A stretch of 64,000 bases of DNA from Enteractinococcus helveticum. GTDB taxonomy: Bacteria; Actinomycetota; Actinomycetes; Actinomycetales; Micrococcaceae. The notes under the pieces were generated by a model. The model worked only from the letters and a program-made list of their open reading frames with translations, searched no databases and had not been told where the DNA came from. A program made the translations under genes and the position numbers. The stretch covers positions 11,853 through 75,852 of the forward strand of contig NZ_DYXC01000098.1 in NCBI RefSeq assembly GCF_020742345.1. The letters are read 5' to 3'. Every line of letters starts with the position of its first letter. The stretch's first letter is position 1. This document shows positions 20,099-30,828 of the stretch, piece by piece.

Positions 20099-20270
20099 GC
20101 GGGAGAGCCCACGTCAAGTGGGCACCGACGGTGCAACATCCTCCCCAGGAATCTCTCAGGTATCCCAACCGCTTGCTTCAGGCAGATCTGGAAAGTAGTC
20201 GAAATATCGACTCACCGACGGGGCAACCAGGAGACTGGCAAACTCTCAGGTCAGTAACAGATGGGGAGGG
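20099..20270 (+). ncRNA. Tandem glycine riboswitch
   Basis: Two consecutive glycine aptamers. Aptamer I (20099 to about 20162) has GGGAGAG, CACCGACGGTGCAA and CTCTCAGG. Aptamer II (about 20183-20270) has CACCGACGGGGCAA and AACTCTCAGG. These are the conserved core elements of the gcvT motif, joined by a short linker. It lies directly before gcvP, so glycine binding should turn on the cleavage system. The expression platform is the 40 bp between aptamer II and the gcvP start. Confidence 0.93.
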
Positions 20271-20311
20271 GTACAGCGGATTCATCTATCCACACACACC
20301 CAAGGAGACCC

Positions 20312-23146
20312 ATGACCGTTTACGATCTTTCCAAATTCGGCCATCGACATCTCGGCCCCCGTCAATCCGGTGTCGAGGAGATGCTGGAAGCTCTAGGCTA
20401 TGACAGCCTGGATGCATTGACCACTGCGGCAATGCCGGCAAATATTGTTCAAGAAGAGCCGTTGGACCTGCCCGAGCCATTGACTGAAACTCAAACCCAG
20501 GCTCGCCTGCGTGAACTCGCTTCAAAGAACACACTGAAACGATCCATGATCGGTCAGGGGTTCTATGACACGATCACTCCGGCAGTTATCCGTCGCAATG
20601 TCACCGAAAATCCCGGGTGGTACACCGCTTACACGCCCTACCAGCCAGAGATTTCTCAGGGACGACTCGAAGCCCTACTGAACTTCCAGACGATGGTTTC
20701 GGATCTGACCGGCATGGAAATCGCCAACGCGTCGTTGCTGGATGAATCATCTGCAGCAGCCGAAGCCGTCCTGATGATGCGCCGCGCCAACCGCAAACAT
20801 GCCAACGATCCCGTTGTGATCGATAAGAATATTTTCCCGCAGACCCTGGCCGTCGTCCTGGGCCACACTCGTCCACTGGGGATTGAAACTATCCTGGTGG
20901 ATCTGGCAACCGAAGGACTACCCGAAGGTGACATCTGTGGTGTCATTGTCCAGCAACCCGGTAACGATGGTGCCATTGCCAACCACCAGAGGGTCTTTGA
21001 CGAAGCCAAAGAACGCGGCGCGATGATCAGCGTGATCGCCGATCTGTTGTCGCTGACCATGATCACCCCACCCGGTGAACAAGGTGCCGATATCGCCGTA
21101 GGAACGACGCAGCGATTCGGGGTTCCGTTATTCTACGGTGGACCCCACGCCGCCTACATGGCAACCCATGAACGCCTGGTCCGTCAGATGCCAGGTCGTC
21201 TGGTTGGTGTTTCAAAAGACGCCAACGGCATGCCAGCCTACCGACTGGCCCTGCAAACTCGTGAACAACACATCCGCCGTGAAAAGGCGACCTCAAATAT
21301 CTGTACCGCCCAGGCGTTGCTGGCAGTCATGGCCGGTATGTATGGGGTCTACCACGGCCCAGAAGGTGTCACCGAGATCGCCAACCGTACGCACACGATG
21401 GCCGCCCGACTGGCCGCATCACTGCGCGACGCCGGCTACGAACTAGCAGCCGAACACTTCTTCGACACGGTTGTCGTGACCGTCAAAGACGTTGAGGGGA
21501 CCATGGCCAAAGCGGTGGGTGCCGGATACAACCTGCGTCGCTTCTCTAACAACCAGGTTGGTATCTCAACCGATGAGACCACAACCGAAGCAGACATTAA
21601 GGCGGTGGCTGAGGTCTTTGGCGCCACCCTGGTCGAAACAGCTGATTCAGCCATCCAAGCCGAGCTGGTGCGTGAATCTGAGTTCATGACCCATGAAATT
21701 TTCAACACCATCCGATCCGAAACCGCCATGATGCGTTACTGTCGTCGTCTGGCAGATCGCGATTTGGCGCTGGATCGCACGATGATTCCACTTGGGTCCT
21801 GCACTATGAAACTCAACGCGGCCGCCGAGATGGAAGCTATTACCTGGCCGGAACTGGCCGGTATTCACCCGTATGCGCCAAATGATCAGGCCACCGGTTG
21901 GATTGAACTGATCAAGGATCTGGAATCCAAATTGGAAGCCATTACCGGTTATGCGGCCGTATCACTGCAGCCCAATGCCGGCTCGGTTGGTGAATATGCT
22001 GGCCTGCTGGCCATCCGCCACTACCTGTTGGACAAGGGCGAAGACGACCGCGATATCTGCATCATCCCGGCCTCGGCCCACGGCACTAACGCCGCATCGG
22101 CTGTACTTGCCGGACTACAAGTCATCGTGGTCAAAACAGCCGAGGACGGTTCGATTGACTCGACCCATCTTGATGAGGTCCTCGACAAGCACGGTGACCG
22201 CATCGCCGCGATTATGGTCACCTATCCCTCTACTGCGGGCATCTACGACACCGACGTCGTCGAGATTTGCGAAAAAGTCCACAACGTTGGCGGACAAGTC
22301 TACATCGACGGGGCAAACCTCAACGCGCTGGTTGGGTTGGCACAACCGGGTAAATTCGGAGGCGACGTTTCGCACCTGAACCTGCACAAGACCTTCGCGA
22401 TCCCACACGGTGGTGGCGGTCCAGGCGTTGGCCCGGTCTGTGTTGCCGAACATCTGGCACCATATTTGCCAGCTGACCCCAATCACGAACTGTCACAGAG
22501 CGCGACCCCGGTTGCCTCAACCCGATACGGTTCGGCAGGCGTACTGCCGATCACCTGGGCTTACATCACCATGATGGGTGCTGACGCGCTGAAAGAGGCC
22601 ACCCAGGTTGCCGTGGCTTCAGCAAACTACCTGGCCCATCGACTGAAAGATCACTACCCGGTGCTCTACACCGGCTTGAATGATCTGGTGGCCCACGAGT
22701 GCATTCTGGATCTGCGTGAGATCACCAAAAATACCGGGGTTACCGCAGAAGATGTGGCCAAACGTCTGATGGACTTTGGATTCCATGCGCCAACTATGGC
22801 CTTCCCGGTACCCGGGACTCTGATGGTGGAGCCGACCGAATCTGAAGACATGGACGAACTAGAACGGTTTATTACCGCGATGGTGACCATCCGTGAAGAA
22901 ATTGCGGAAATTGAACACGGCAAGATCGCCGTCGAAGACTCCGCACTGCGCTACGCACCACACCCGGTGGCTGATGTGGTCAGCTCCGACTGGGACCGTG
23001 CTTACTCGGTAGAACAAGCTGCCTTCCCGGTACCTGAATTGCAAGTGGATAAATATTTCACCCCGGTTTCACGTATCGACCAGGCCGGTGGCGACCGCAA
23101 CCTGGTGTGCTCGTGCCCGCCACCAGAAGCTTTTGAATTGCAGTAG
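20312..23146 (+). CDS. gcvP: Glycine dehydrogenase (aminomethyl-transferring), P-protein
   Basis: PLP-dependent glycine decarboxylase of the glycine cleavage system, which passes an aminomethyl group to lipoyl-GcvH. Single-chain form of 944 aa, with 'FGHRHLGPR' at the N-terminus and the PLP lysine in 'NLHKTFAIPHGGGGPG'. I place the start at 20312, with SD AAGGAGA at 20302-20308 and homologous N-terminal residues; an upstream GTG at 20261 lies inside the riboswitch. Controlled by the riboswitch and followed by gcvT after 12 bp. Confidence 0.97.
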   Translation: MTVYDLSKFGHRHLGPRQSGVEEMLEALGYDSLDALTTAAMPANIVQEEPLDLPEPLTETQTQARLRELASKNTLKRSMIGQGFYDTITPAVIRRNVTENPGWYTAYTPYQPEISQGRLEALLNFQTMVSDLTGMEIANASLLDESSAAAEAVLMMRRANRKHANDPVVIDKNIFPQTLAVVLGHTRPLGIETILVDLATEGLPEGDICGVIVQQPGNDGAIANHQRVFDEAKERGAMISVIADLLSLTMITPPGEQGADIAVGTTQRFGVPLFYGGPHAAYMATHERLVRQMPGRLVGVSKDANGMPAYRLALQTREQHIRREKATSNICTAQALLAVMAGMYGVYHGPEGVTEIANRTHTMAARLAASLRDAGYELAAEHFFDTVVVTVKDVEGTMAKAVGAGYNLRRFSNNQVGISTDETTTEADIKAVAEVFGATLVETADSAIQAELVRESEFMTHEIFNTIRSETAMMRYCRRLADRDLALDRTMIPLGSCTMKLNAAAEMEAITWPELAGIHPYAPNDQATGWIELIKDLESKLEAITGYAAVSLQPNAGSVGEYAGLLAIRHYLLDKGEDDRDICIIPASAHGTNAASAVLAGLQVIVVKTAEDGSIDSTHLDEVLDKHGDRIAAIMVTYPSTAGIYDTDVVEICEKVHNVGGQVYIDGANLNALVGLAQPGKFGGDVSHLNLHKTFAIPHGGGGPGVGPVCVAEHLAPYLPADPNHELSQSATPVASTRYGSAGVLPITWAYITMMGADALKEATQVAVASANYLAHRLKDHYPVLYTGLNDLVAHECILDLREITKNTGVTAEDVAKRLMDFGFHAPTMAFPVPGTLMVEPTESEDMDELERFITAMVTIREEIAEIEHGKIAVEDSALRYAPHPVADVVSSDWDRAYSVEQAAFPVPELQVDKYFTPVSRIDQAGGDRNLVCSCPPPEAFELQ

Positions 23147-23158
23147 GAGTCTGACCAG

Positions 23159-24259
23159 ATGACGTTGAAAACCACGCCATTATTTGAAGCACATGAGGCA
23201 CTGGGTGCCAGCTTTACCGATTTCAATGGCTGGAATATGCCGCTGAAATATTCTTCCGAGATGACCGAGCACAAAGCGGTTCGCGAGGCCGTAGGTATCT
23301 TTGATCTCTCCCACATGGGCGAAGTGTTTATTTCCGGTACCGACGCCGTCAAAGGCCTCAACACGGCTCTGGCTGGAGACTTCTCCAAGATGAGCATTGG
23401 CCGTGCCAAATACACGGTCATGCTCACTGAAGAAGGCACCATTCTGGATGACTTGATTGTCTACCGGCTGGGCGAAGACCGCTATCTGATGGTTCCAAAC
23501 GCGGGCAATGCACAAGCTGTCTCCGATGCGGTGGTGGCTCGTACCGAGGGTATGGAGGTGACAATTGTCGATGCCACCGCAGATCTTTCCCTGGTTGGTA
23601 TTCAGGGCCCCAAAGCAGCTGATGTGGTAGCCGCTCTGGGGGAAGATTTCGCGGCGGCAGCCACCTCGTTGACAAACTATCGGGTTACCGAAATCCTGGT
23701 CAATGGCAATGACTGGATCCTCGCTCGCACCGGCTACACCGGGGAAGATGGTTTTGAAATCATCACCCCTAATGCCGACATCGCCCAACTCTGGGAGCGG
23801 ATCTTTAGCCTGGACATTGGTGTGGAGATCACCCCGTGCGGGCTGGCCAGCCGTGACTCGCTGCGGTTGGAAGCCGGTATGCCACTCTACGGTAATGAGC
23901 TGTCGACCGAACGCACGCCGTTTGATGCCGGCATGGGTCGCATCGTGTCATTTGAGAAACCGGAACACTTCGTTGGTCGCACCGCCCTGGAACCGCTGCG
24001 GGAACAGACCCCACGGCAGGTTCTCATCGGTCTGACCAGTGATCAACGCCGTGCAGCTCGTAGCGGCTCCGAAATCCTGGTAGATGGCAAGACCGTGGGT
24101 GTTATCACCTCCGGTATTCCATCGCCCACCCTGTCCAAACCGGTAGCGCTGGGTTATATTGATGCAGCCCACGCGGACCTCGACACGCAAGTCGATGTTG
24201 ATGTCCGTGGCAAAGCGCTTCCGTTTGTCATCACCAAAACGCCCTTTTACTCTCGCTAA
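23159..24259 (+). CDS. gcvT: Aminomethyltransferase, T-protein
   Basis: Tetrahydrofolate-dependent step of glycine cleavage: releases ammonia from aminomethyl-lipoyl-GcvH and makes 5,10-methylene-THF. Folate-binding fold with 'FDLSHMGEV', 'GIQGPKA' and 'ARTGYTGEDGFEI'; the C-terminal 'GYID' barrel is present. It has 366 aa, SD TAGGAG, and lies between gcvP and gcvH. Confidence 0.97.
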   Translation: MTLKTTPLFEAHEALGASFTDFNGWNMPLKYSSEMTEHKAVREAVGIFDLSHMGEVFISGTDAVKGLNTALAGDFSKMSIGRAKYTVMLTEEGTILDDLIVYRLGEDRYLMVPNAGNAQAVSDAVVARTEGMEVTIVDATADLSLVGIQGPKAADVVAALGEDFAAAATSLTNYRVTEILVNGNDWILARTGYTGEDGFEIITPNADIAQLWERIFSLDIGVEITPCGLASRDSLRLEAGMPLYGNELSTERTPFDAGMGRIVSFEKPEHFVGRTALEPLREQTPRQVLIGLTSDQRRAARSGSEILVDGKTVGVITSGIPSPTLSKPVALGYIDAAHADLDTQVDVDVRGKALPFVITKTPFYSR

Positions 24260-24280
24260 CACCAAACAGAAGGACACCTC

Positions 24281-24661
24281 ATGACCGTTGTAAAATCTGA
24301 TCTGCGCTACTCAGCCGAACACGAATGGCTCAATGACGAAGACCCGGTTCGTATTGGCATTACCGCATATGCCGCCGACCAACTCGGCGACGTCGTCTTT
24401 GCCGAACTTCCCGAAGCCGGCGACACTGTTACCGCCGGTGAAGTCTGCGGCGAACTGGAATCGACCAAATCAGTCTCAGAACTGTACTCACCGGTTACCG
24501 GAACTGTCGTTGAAGTCAACGAAGATGTCATCCAGAACCCGGAACGTATTAACGAAGAGCCATACGGGGCAGGCTGGTTGTTTACCGTCGATGTCACCGA
24601 AGAAGGCGAGCTCCTCACCCCGGAGCAATACGCTGAACAAACCGGAGCCTCTGTAGAATAA
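24281..24661 (+). CDS. gcvH: Glycine cleavage system H protein
   Basis: Lipoyl carrier shuttling the aminomethyl group between P-, T- and L-proteins. The lipoylation lysine is in '[15 protein letters not shown]'; 126 aa. The SD AGAAGGA lies 5 bp before the ATG. No lipoate ligase, lpd or serine hydroxymethyltransferase gene lies next to it. Confidence 0.97.
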   Translation: MTVVKSDLRYSAEHEWLNDEDPVRIGITAYAADQLGDVVFAELPEAGDTVTAGEVCGELESTKSVSELYSPVTGTVVEVNEDVIQNPERINEEPYGAGWLFTVDVTEEGELLTPEQYAEQTGASVE

Positions 24662-24785
24662 TCTGCACTGAAATGGCCCGGGAGTGTTCACGGTCTGCGA
24701 TGAAATGCCGCCCACGGCGACGTTCGGAATAATCGCACCGGTAGAGCCCTTATTATAGAAAGCAACGGCTTTCTTGAAAGGGTAG

Positions 24786-26333
<1,548 letters not shown>

Positions 26334-26397
26334 CTAAGCTGACAGTGGACCGTTCCCACACCCTGACCATCCGATCCCGGATAGAAATTGGATAACC

Positions 26398-27534
26398 GTG
26401 ACGTACCAAGTTGAAATTGGCCGAGGCAAGCGCGGCAGACACGCCAGACCCCTGGACGCCGTGTCGATCGTGCCAACCCGGAGAACCCGAGACCCCGAAG
26501 ACGTCTCGCTCGACTGGCAAATCGATGCCTTCAAATTCTCCATGCCCGTCATCGGCGCACCCATGGACTCGGTCATGTCACCGGCCACCGCCATCCAACT
26601 CGGCAAGCTCGGCGGCATGGGCGTCCTGAACCTGGAGGGCCTGTGGACCCGCTATGCAGACCCCCAGCCAGTGCTAGATGAAATCGCGACGCTTGAAGCA
26701 CAGTCGTTTTCACCAGAAAATACCGCACGCCTCCAGCAGCTATACGCAGCACCCATCCAACCGGAACTCATTTCGGCACGCTTAGAAGAAATCCGTGAGG
26801 CCGGCGTCGTCGTCGCCGGAGCACTGACACCCCAACGGACCCAAGAGTTCTACAAGACGGTTGTTGACGCCGGTGTAGACATGTTCGTCATCCGTGGCAC
26901 AACGGTTTCGGCACAACACGTCTCCGAAACCAAAGAACCACTGGATTTGAAAAAGTTTATCTACGAACTCGATGTTCCAGTGATCGTCGGGGGAGTGGCC
27001 GGTTACACCCCGGCACTACACCTGATGCGTACCGGTGCAGCCGGTGTGCTCGTAGGTTTTGGTGGGGGAGCATCCTCGACCACACGCCGGGCCCTGGGTA
27101 TTCGCGTGCCCATGGCCACTGCCATCTCTGACATCGCCGAAGCACGCCGCGACTACATGGACGAATCCGGTGGTCGTTACGTCCACGTCATTGCCGACGG
27201 CGGACTGGGTAACTCGGGCGATATTGTCAAAGCCATCGGCATGGGTGCCGACGCCGTCATGCTGGGCACGACCCTAGCGCGCGCTGAAGAAGCACCCGGT
27301 AGGGGCTGGCACTGGGGGCTGGAAGCAGCCCACCCGGAATTCCCGCGCGGCAATCGCACGCATGTGGGTACCGTGGCCCCCATGGAACAACTGCTCATCG
27401 GCCCATCCCGTCACACCAACGGCACCGCGAACCTCATGGGCGCTCTGCGTCGTGCGATGGCATCGACCGGCTACACAGAGCTCAAAGACTTCCAGAAGGT
27501 TGAAGTCCACATCTCTGAAACCTACGCGGGATGA
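26398..27534 (+). CDS. GuaB3 family IMP dehydrogenase-related protein
   Basis: Actinobacterial GuaB paralogue (GuaB3), 378 aa, that keeps the barrel but lacks CBS domains. Recognisable stretches are 'MDSVMSPATAIQLGKLGG' and 'ADGGLGNSGDIVKAIGMGAD'. It lacks the IMPDH 'GSICTT' cysteine loop, having 'GFGGGASSTTR' in that region, so IMP oxidation is not expected. Its true reaction is not settled by sequence alone. GTG start; it follows guaB by 64 bp. Confidence 0.9.
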   Translation: MTYQVEIGRGKRGRHARPLDAVSIVPTRRTRDPEDVSLDWQIDAFKFSMPVIGAPMDSVMSPATAIQLGKLGGMGVLNLEGLWTRYADPQPVLDEIATLEAQSFSPENTARLQQLYAAPIQPELISARLEEIREAGVVVAGALTPQRTQEFYKTVVDAGVDMFVIRGTTVSAQHVSETKEPLDLKKFIYELDVPVIVGGVAGYTPALHLMRTGAAGVLVGFGGGASSTTRRALGIRVPMATAISDIAEARRDYMDESGGRYVHVIADGGLGNSGDIVKAIGMGADAVMLGTTLARAEEAPGRGWHWGLEAAHPEFPRGNRTHVGTVAPMEQLLIGPSRHTNGTANLMGALRRAMASTGYTELKDFQKVEVHISETYAG

Positions 27535-27541
27535 TGCCCAC

Positions 27542-28474
27542 TTGCTGAAAACAGCCCTCAAGCCCCGGTGGATCGGATTCTTGCTGCTGACCCTAGCGGT
27601 CGCATCCGTGTTCGTCCTGCTCACGAAATGGCAATTTGAACAATCCACTTCGAACCAACCCCGCGCCCACGAGGTCACCGAAACACCTGTGGAGTTGACG
27701 GACCACTTCCAGCCGGGAGTGCCGATGATGTCTGATCAGGCTGACCAGATGGTCACCTTCACCGGGCAGCTGGATCCGCGCAAATCAGTCCAGGTCGAAT
27801 CTCGGCTTCATGACGGCGTCCAAGGACTCTGGCTGGTGTCCAGCGCCAGCGTACAAGGCGCTGCAGACAACAACCGGATTCCCGTGGTGTGGGGTTGGAT
27901 TGCAGAAGAAATCCAAGCCACCGGCGACGAGCTCACCCAACTATTTGAAGACTCCACGGGTCTGTCAGCCACCGACACCATCCAATTTACCGGCCGCCTG
28001 ATTCCGGGTGAGGGGCCCACGCCCAATACCAACCACTTCATTGAACCTCAGCGCACCCAGATGTTAGCCACGGCTGAATTGGTGAACTTGTGGAATGAAC
28101 CGCTGTATGCCGGCTATGTGGTAGCTGAAACTTTTGCGGTCAACGGCACCGAACACGTGGTATCCGGGGCCGGAGTTGAGGGTGTAGAAACCGCACCGCA
28201 ACCCGAAGAAGCCCAAGTTGCCTGGCTTAATGTGTTCTATGCAATCGAATGGTTCACCTTCGCAATATTCTCGTTGTATCTGTGGTGGCGATTCGTACGT
28301 GATGACCACATGAAAGAGCTACGCGAGGCCGAACTCGATGAGCTGTGGGAAGAACATTGGAAAGCCAAAGAACTCCAACGCCTACGTGAGCAAGCACGCC
28401 AAGAAAAAGCTGCCGCCGAACGTGCCTACCGTGCATACCACGGACACGGCACCGATGAGCAGAAAGACGAGTGA
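27542..28474 (+). CDS. SURF1 family cytochrome oxidase assembly protein
   Basis: Membrane factor linked to assembly and heme a3 insertion of cytochrome c oxidase. One N-terminal helix ('WIGFLLLTLAVASVFVLL') and one C-terminal helix ('WFTFAIFSLYLWWRFV') flank an extracytoplasmic domain with 'VTFTGQLDP', 'GLWLVSS' and 'VVWGWI', the SURF1 pattern. A charged, coiled C-terminal tail follows. The start is probably the TTG at 27542, 7 bp after guaB3; the frame extends back over guaB3 but encodes nothing SURF1-like there. Confidence 0.86.
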   Translation: MLKTALKPRWIGFLLLTLAVASVFVLLTKWQFEQSTSNQPRAHEVTETPVELTDHFQPGVPMMSDQADQMVTFTGQLDPRKSVQVESRLHDGVQGLWLVSSASVQGAADNNRIPVVWGWIAEEIQATGDELTQLFEDSTGLSATDTIQFTGRLIPGEGPTPNTNHFIEPQRTQMLATAELVNLWNEPLYAGYVVAETFAVNGTEHVVSGAGVEGVETAPQPEEAQVAWLNVFYAIEWFTFAIFSLYLWWRFVRDDHMKELREAELDELWEEHWKAKELQRLREQARQEKAAAERAYRAYHGHGTDEQKDE

Positions 28475-28480
28475 AACGTT

Positions 28481-29029
28481 ATGACACACGAAAACAACAC
28501 CCCACCGGTTGACCCAGCCACCCTGCCAGATCCCGAAGACATCACGATCGACGACATCGGCCAAGCCCCACCGCGCCCTGAAAGTCAAAAGAAACGCCGC
28601 TTCGGTGGCACCCACCGTCAAATCCGCAGCGCCATGGGTCTGTATAAATTTACCTCCTGGCTCACCGGGATCTTCTTGCTGCTGCTGGTCCTGCAAATGA
28701 TCGTCAAATACGGGTTCCAGCGTGAACTCTTTGCCGGCGGAACGACCGAAGACGGTACCGAGTTCGTCTTGGGGCTGTACCACGAACAAATGGTGGTCGA
28801 GGGCATCAACATTTCATTACTCGTGCTGATCGTGCACGGCTGGTTATATGTACTGTATCTGCTGGCCTGTTTCCGGTTATGGTCAATGATGCGCTGGGGC
28901 GGCGTCCGACTGCTGGCCATGGCCGGTGGTGGCGTTGTGCCCTTCCTATCGTTCTTTGTGGAAAAGAAAGTCAACCGCCAAGCCGAAGTGGAACTCGCAA
29001 CCCACCCCGAAGCAGTCCTGCGGTATTAA
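28481..29029 (+). CDS. DUF3817 integral membrane protein
   Basis: About 50 charged N-terminal residues, then three or four helices: 'YKFTSWLTGIFLLLLVLQMI', 'ISLLVLIVHGWLYVLYLLAC' and 'LLAMAGGGVVPFLSFFVEKK'. This is the DUF3817 layout, usually found between the SURF1 gene and guaA in Micrococcales, where it sits near cytochrome oxidase assembly functions. Function unknown. It starts 6 bp after the SURF1 gene. Confidence 0.85.
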   Translation: MTHENNTPPVDPATLPDPEDITIDDIGQAPPRPESQKKRRFGGTHRQIRSAMGLYKFTSWLTGIFLLLLVLQMIVKYGFQRELFAGGTTEDGTEFVLGLYHEQMVVEGINISLLVLIVHGWLYVLYLLACFRLWSMMRWGGVRLLAMAGGGVVPFLSFFVEKKVNRQAEVELATHPEAVLRY

Positions 29030-29080
29030 CCGCGCAACCTGTCTCGGCGCCCCAACTGATCGTCCTCTAGAATAAAGATC

Positions 29081-30676
29081 GTGATGACTACACCCCAGCA
29101 TGCTCAAACTCCGGCTCCAAACACCGTCATCGTTGTCGACTACGGCTCCGACGACGCCCAACTACTGGCCCGCCGAATTCGCGAAGCCAAGGTCTATTCC
29201 GAAGTCCACTCCTACACAACAGGTGCAGAAGCTATCCTGGCGGCCCAACCAGCCGCCTTGGTGATTGCCGTCCGCTCGACGGCCACCGAAGATCTGCCGG
29301 TTATTGACCAGCGGCTACTCACCGCAGGCATCCCAGTACTTGCTGTTGGTGGCGGATTCATAGCGGTGACCAAAGCGTTGGGCGCAACCGTGGCGGAGTC
29401 CCCACAACACCACGTCGGCACCGTAGAAGTCGCCAACATTGATGACAACGCCGTGTTATTCTCCGGTCAAGACACCGTCCAAGACGTCGCAACCAATCAC
29501 GCACATCACGTTGTAGACGCCCCCGAGGGCTTTGTGATCACCGCATCGCATGACACCATGCCGGTGGCTGCCGCCGAAAACCCAGAGACCAAGATCTATG
29601 GCACCGCCTGGAATCTCGCCTCCCAAGATTCCAGTAACGGATTTGCCGCGATCAAGAATTTCTTATTTATCGCCGCCGATCTGTCCCCTGACTGGTCGGT
29701 CGAGCAAGTGATCGAACAACAAGTCGCGGCTATTCGCCAGCAAATCGGCAACAAACGCGCAATCATCGGCTTATCGGGTGGTGTGGATTCCGCAGTTGCT
29801 GCAGCACTGGTACAGCGTGCCGTTGGTGATCAACTGACCGCCGTCTACGTCAACCACGGGCTCATGCGCAAAAACGAATCCGCTGAGATTCAACAGGCAT
29901 TTGGGGATTCCAATGGTGCGCGGCTGATCATGATCGATGCCGAAGACGAATTTCTAACCGCACTTGAAGGCGTCTCGGATCCAGAACAAAAACGCAAGAT
30001 CATTGGCGACCGTTTCATCCGAACTTTTGAACAAGCAGAAGCCGACATTGTGGCAGAATCGGCTCACGACCCCGAAGCCGCCGACGTCAAATTTCTGGTC
30101 CAGGGCACCATCTACCCGGACGTCATCGAATCGGGGGATGCCGATGGCTCGAAGGTCATCAAATCCCACCACAACGTGGGTGGGCTACCCGAAGATCTTG
30201 AGTTCGAACTCGTAGAACCCCTTCGTCAACTCTTCAAAGATGAAGTCCGTGAAGTTGGCTCCAAACTGGGCCTGCCCGATGAAATCGTCTGGCGTCAACC
30301 ATTCCCGGGGCCCGGTCTCGGTATCCGAATTGTAGGAGCCATCACCAAACAACGCCTGGACCTGCTGCGTGAAGCCGACGCCATAGTGCGTGAAGAACTC
30401 ACTGCAAATGGCCTGGATCGACAGATTTGGCAGTCACCGGTCGTATTATTGGCTGATGTACGCTCCGTTGGTGTCAGCGACGGCGGACGAACCTACGGCC
30501 ACCCGATCGTGTTACGTCCGGTGCATTCCGAAGACGCGATGACCGCGACATTTGCCCGTATCCCGTATGACCTGCTGGATCATATTTCCCAGCGCATAAC
30601 TTCCGAAGTCGAAGGCATCAACCGAGTGGTATTGGACATCACCGGCAAACCGCCCGGCACGATCGAATGGGAATAA
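29081..30676 (+). CDS. guaA: GMP synthase with a degenerate glutaminase domain
   Basis: XMP to GMP, normally using ammonia from glutamine. The ATP-pyrophosphatase domain is intact: P-loop '[13 protein letters not shown]', '[12 protein letters not shown]', '[10 protein letters not shown]', and the dimerization end '[10 protein letters not shown]'. The N-terminal class I amidotransferase domain keeps the fold ('[18 protein letters not shown]') but has lost its triad: the nucleophile Cys of 'GICYG' is Gly90 (in 'AVGGGF', codon 29348-29350), and the His and Glu of 'W-H-P-E' are Asn178 and Ala180 (in 'AWNLA'). Glutamine hydrolysis should be impossible, so free ammonia or another glutaminase must supply nitrogen. 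A -10-like TAGAAT (29068-29073) 7 bp before the GTG suggests a leaderless mRNA. Confidence 0.95.
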   Translation: MMTTPQHAQTPAPNTVIVVDYGSDDAQLLARRIREAKVYSEVHSYTTGAEAILAAQPAALVIAVRSTATEDLPVIDQRLLTAGIPVLAVGGGFIAVTKALGATVAESPQHHVGTVEVANIDDNAVLFSGQDTVQDVATNHAHHVVDAPEGFVITASHDTMPVAAAENPETKIYGTAWNLASQDSSNGFAAIKNFLFIAADLSPDWSVEQVIEQQVAAIRQQIGNKRAIIGLSGGVDSAVAAALVQRAVGDQLTAVYVNHGLMRKNESAEIQQAFGDSNGARLIMIDAEDEFLTALEGVSDPEQKRKIIGDRFIRTFEQAEADIVAESAHDPEAADVKFLVQGTIYPDVIESGDADGSKVIKSHHNVGGLPEDLEFELVEPLRQLFKDEVREVGSKLGLPDEIVWRQPFPGPGLGIRIVGAITKQRLDLLREADAIVREELTANGLDRQIWQSPVVLLADVRSVGVSDGGRTYGHPIVLRPVHSEDAMTATFARIPYDLLDHISQRITSEVEGINRVVLDITGKPPGTIEWE

Positions 30677-30828
30677 CAGGCTGGCCGGCCCGAATATCTG
30701 ATCGGAGCCAGAGTCTTTGACGATCGGCGCGTTATCGGCGATTCGTGTGGTGTGGCAACGCCAAACTTGCGTCCGAAGGCATTAGAGTCATTAAGGTGCA
30801 ACCTGTATCAATCACAGGAAGGATGAGC

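Noticed and set aside
24757..24774. Hairpin AGAAAGC-AACG-GCTTTCT before guaB as a riboswitch or attenuator.
   Set aside because: Only 7 bp, no conserved aptamer sequence and no alternative pairing seen; mentioned only in the guaB entry.
30650..30760. guaA 3' end as an integration site, since it is a known hotspot in other bacteria.
   Set aside because: No repeat of the guaA end is seen downstream, and the following genes have the same composition as the surroundings.
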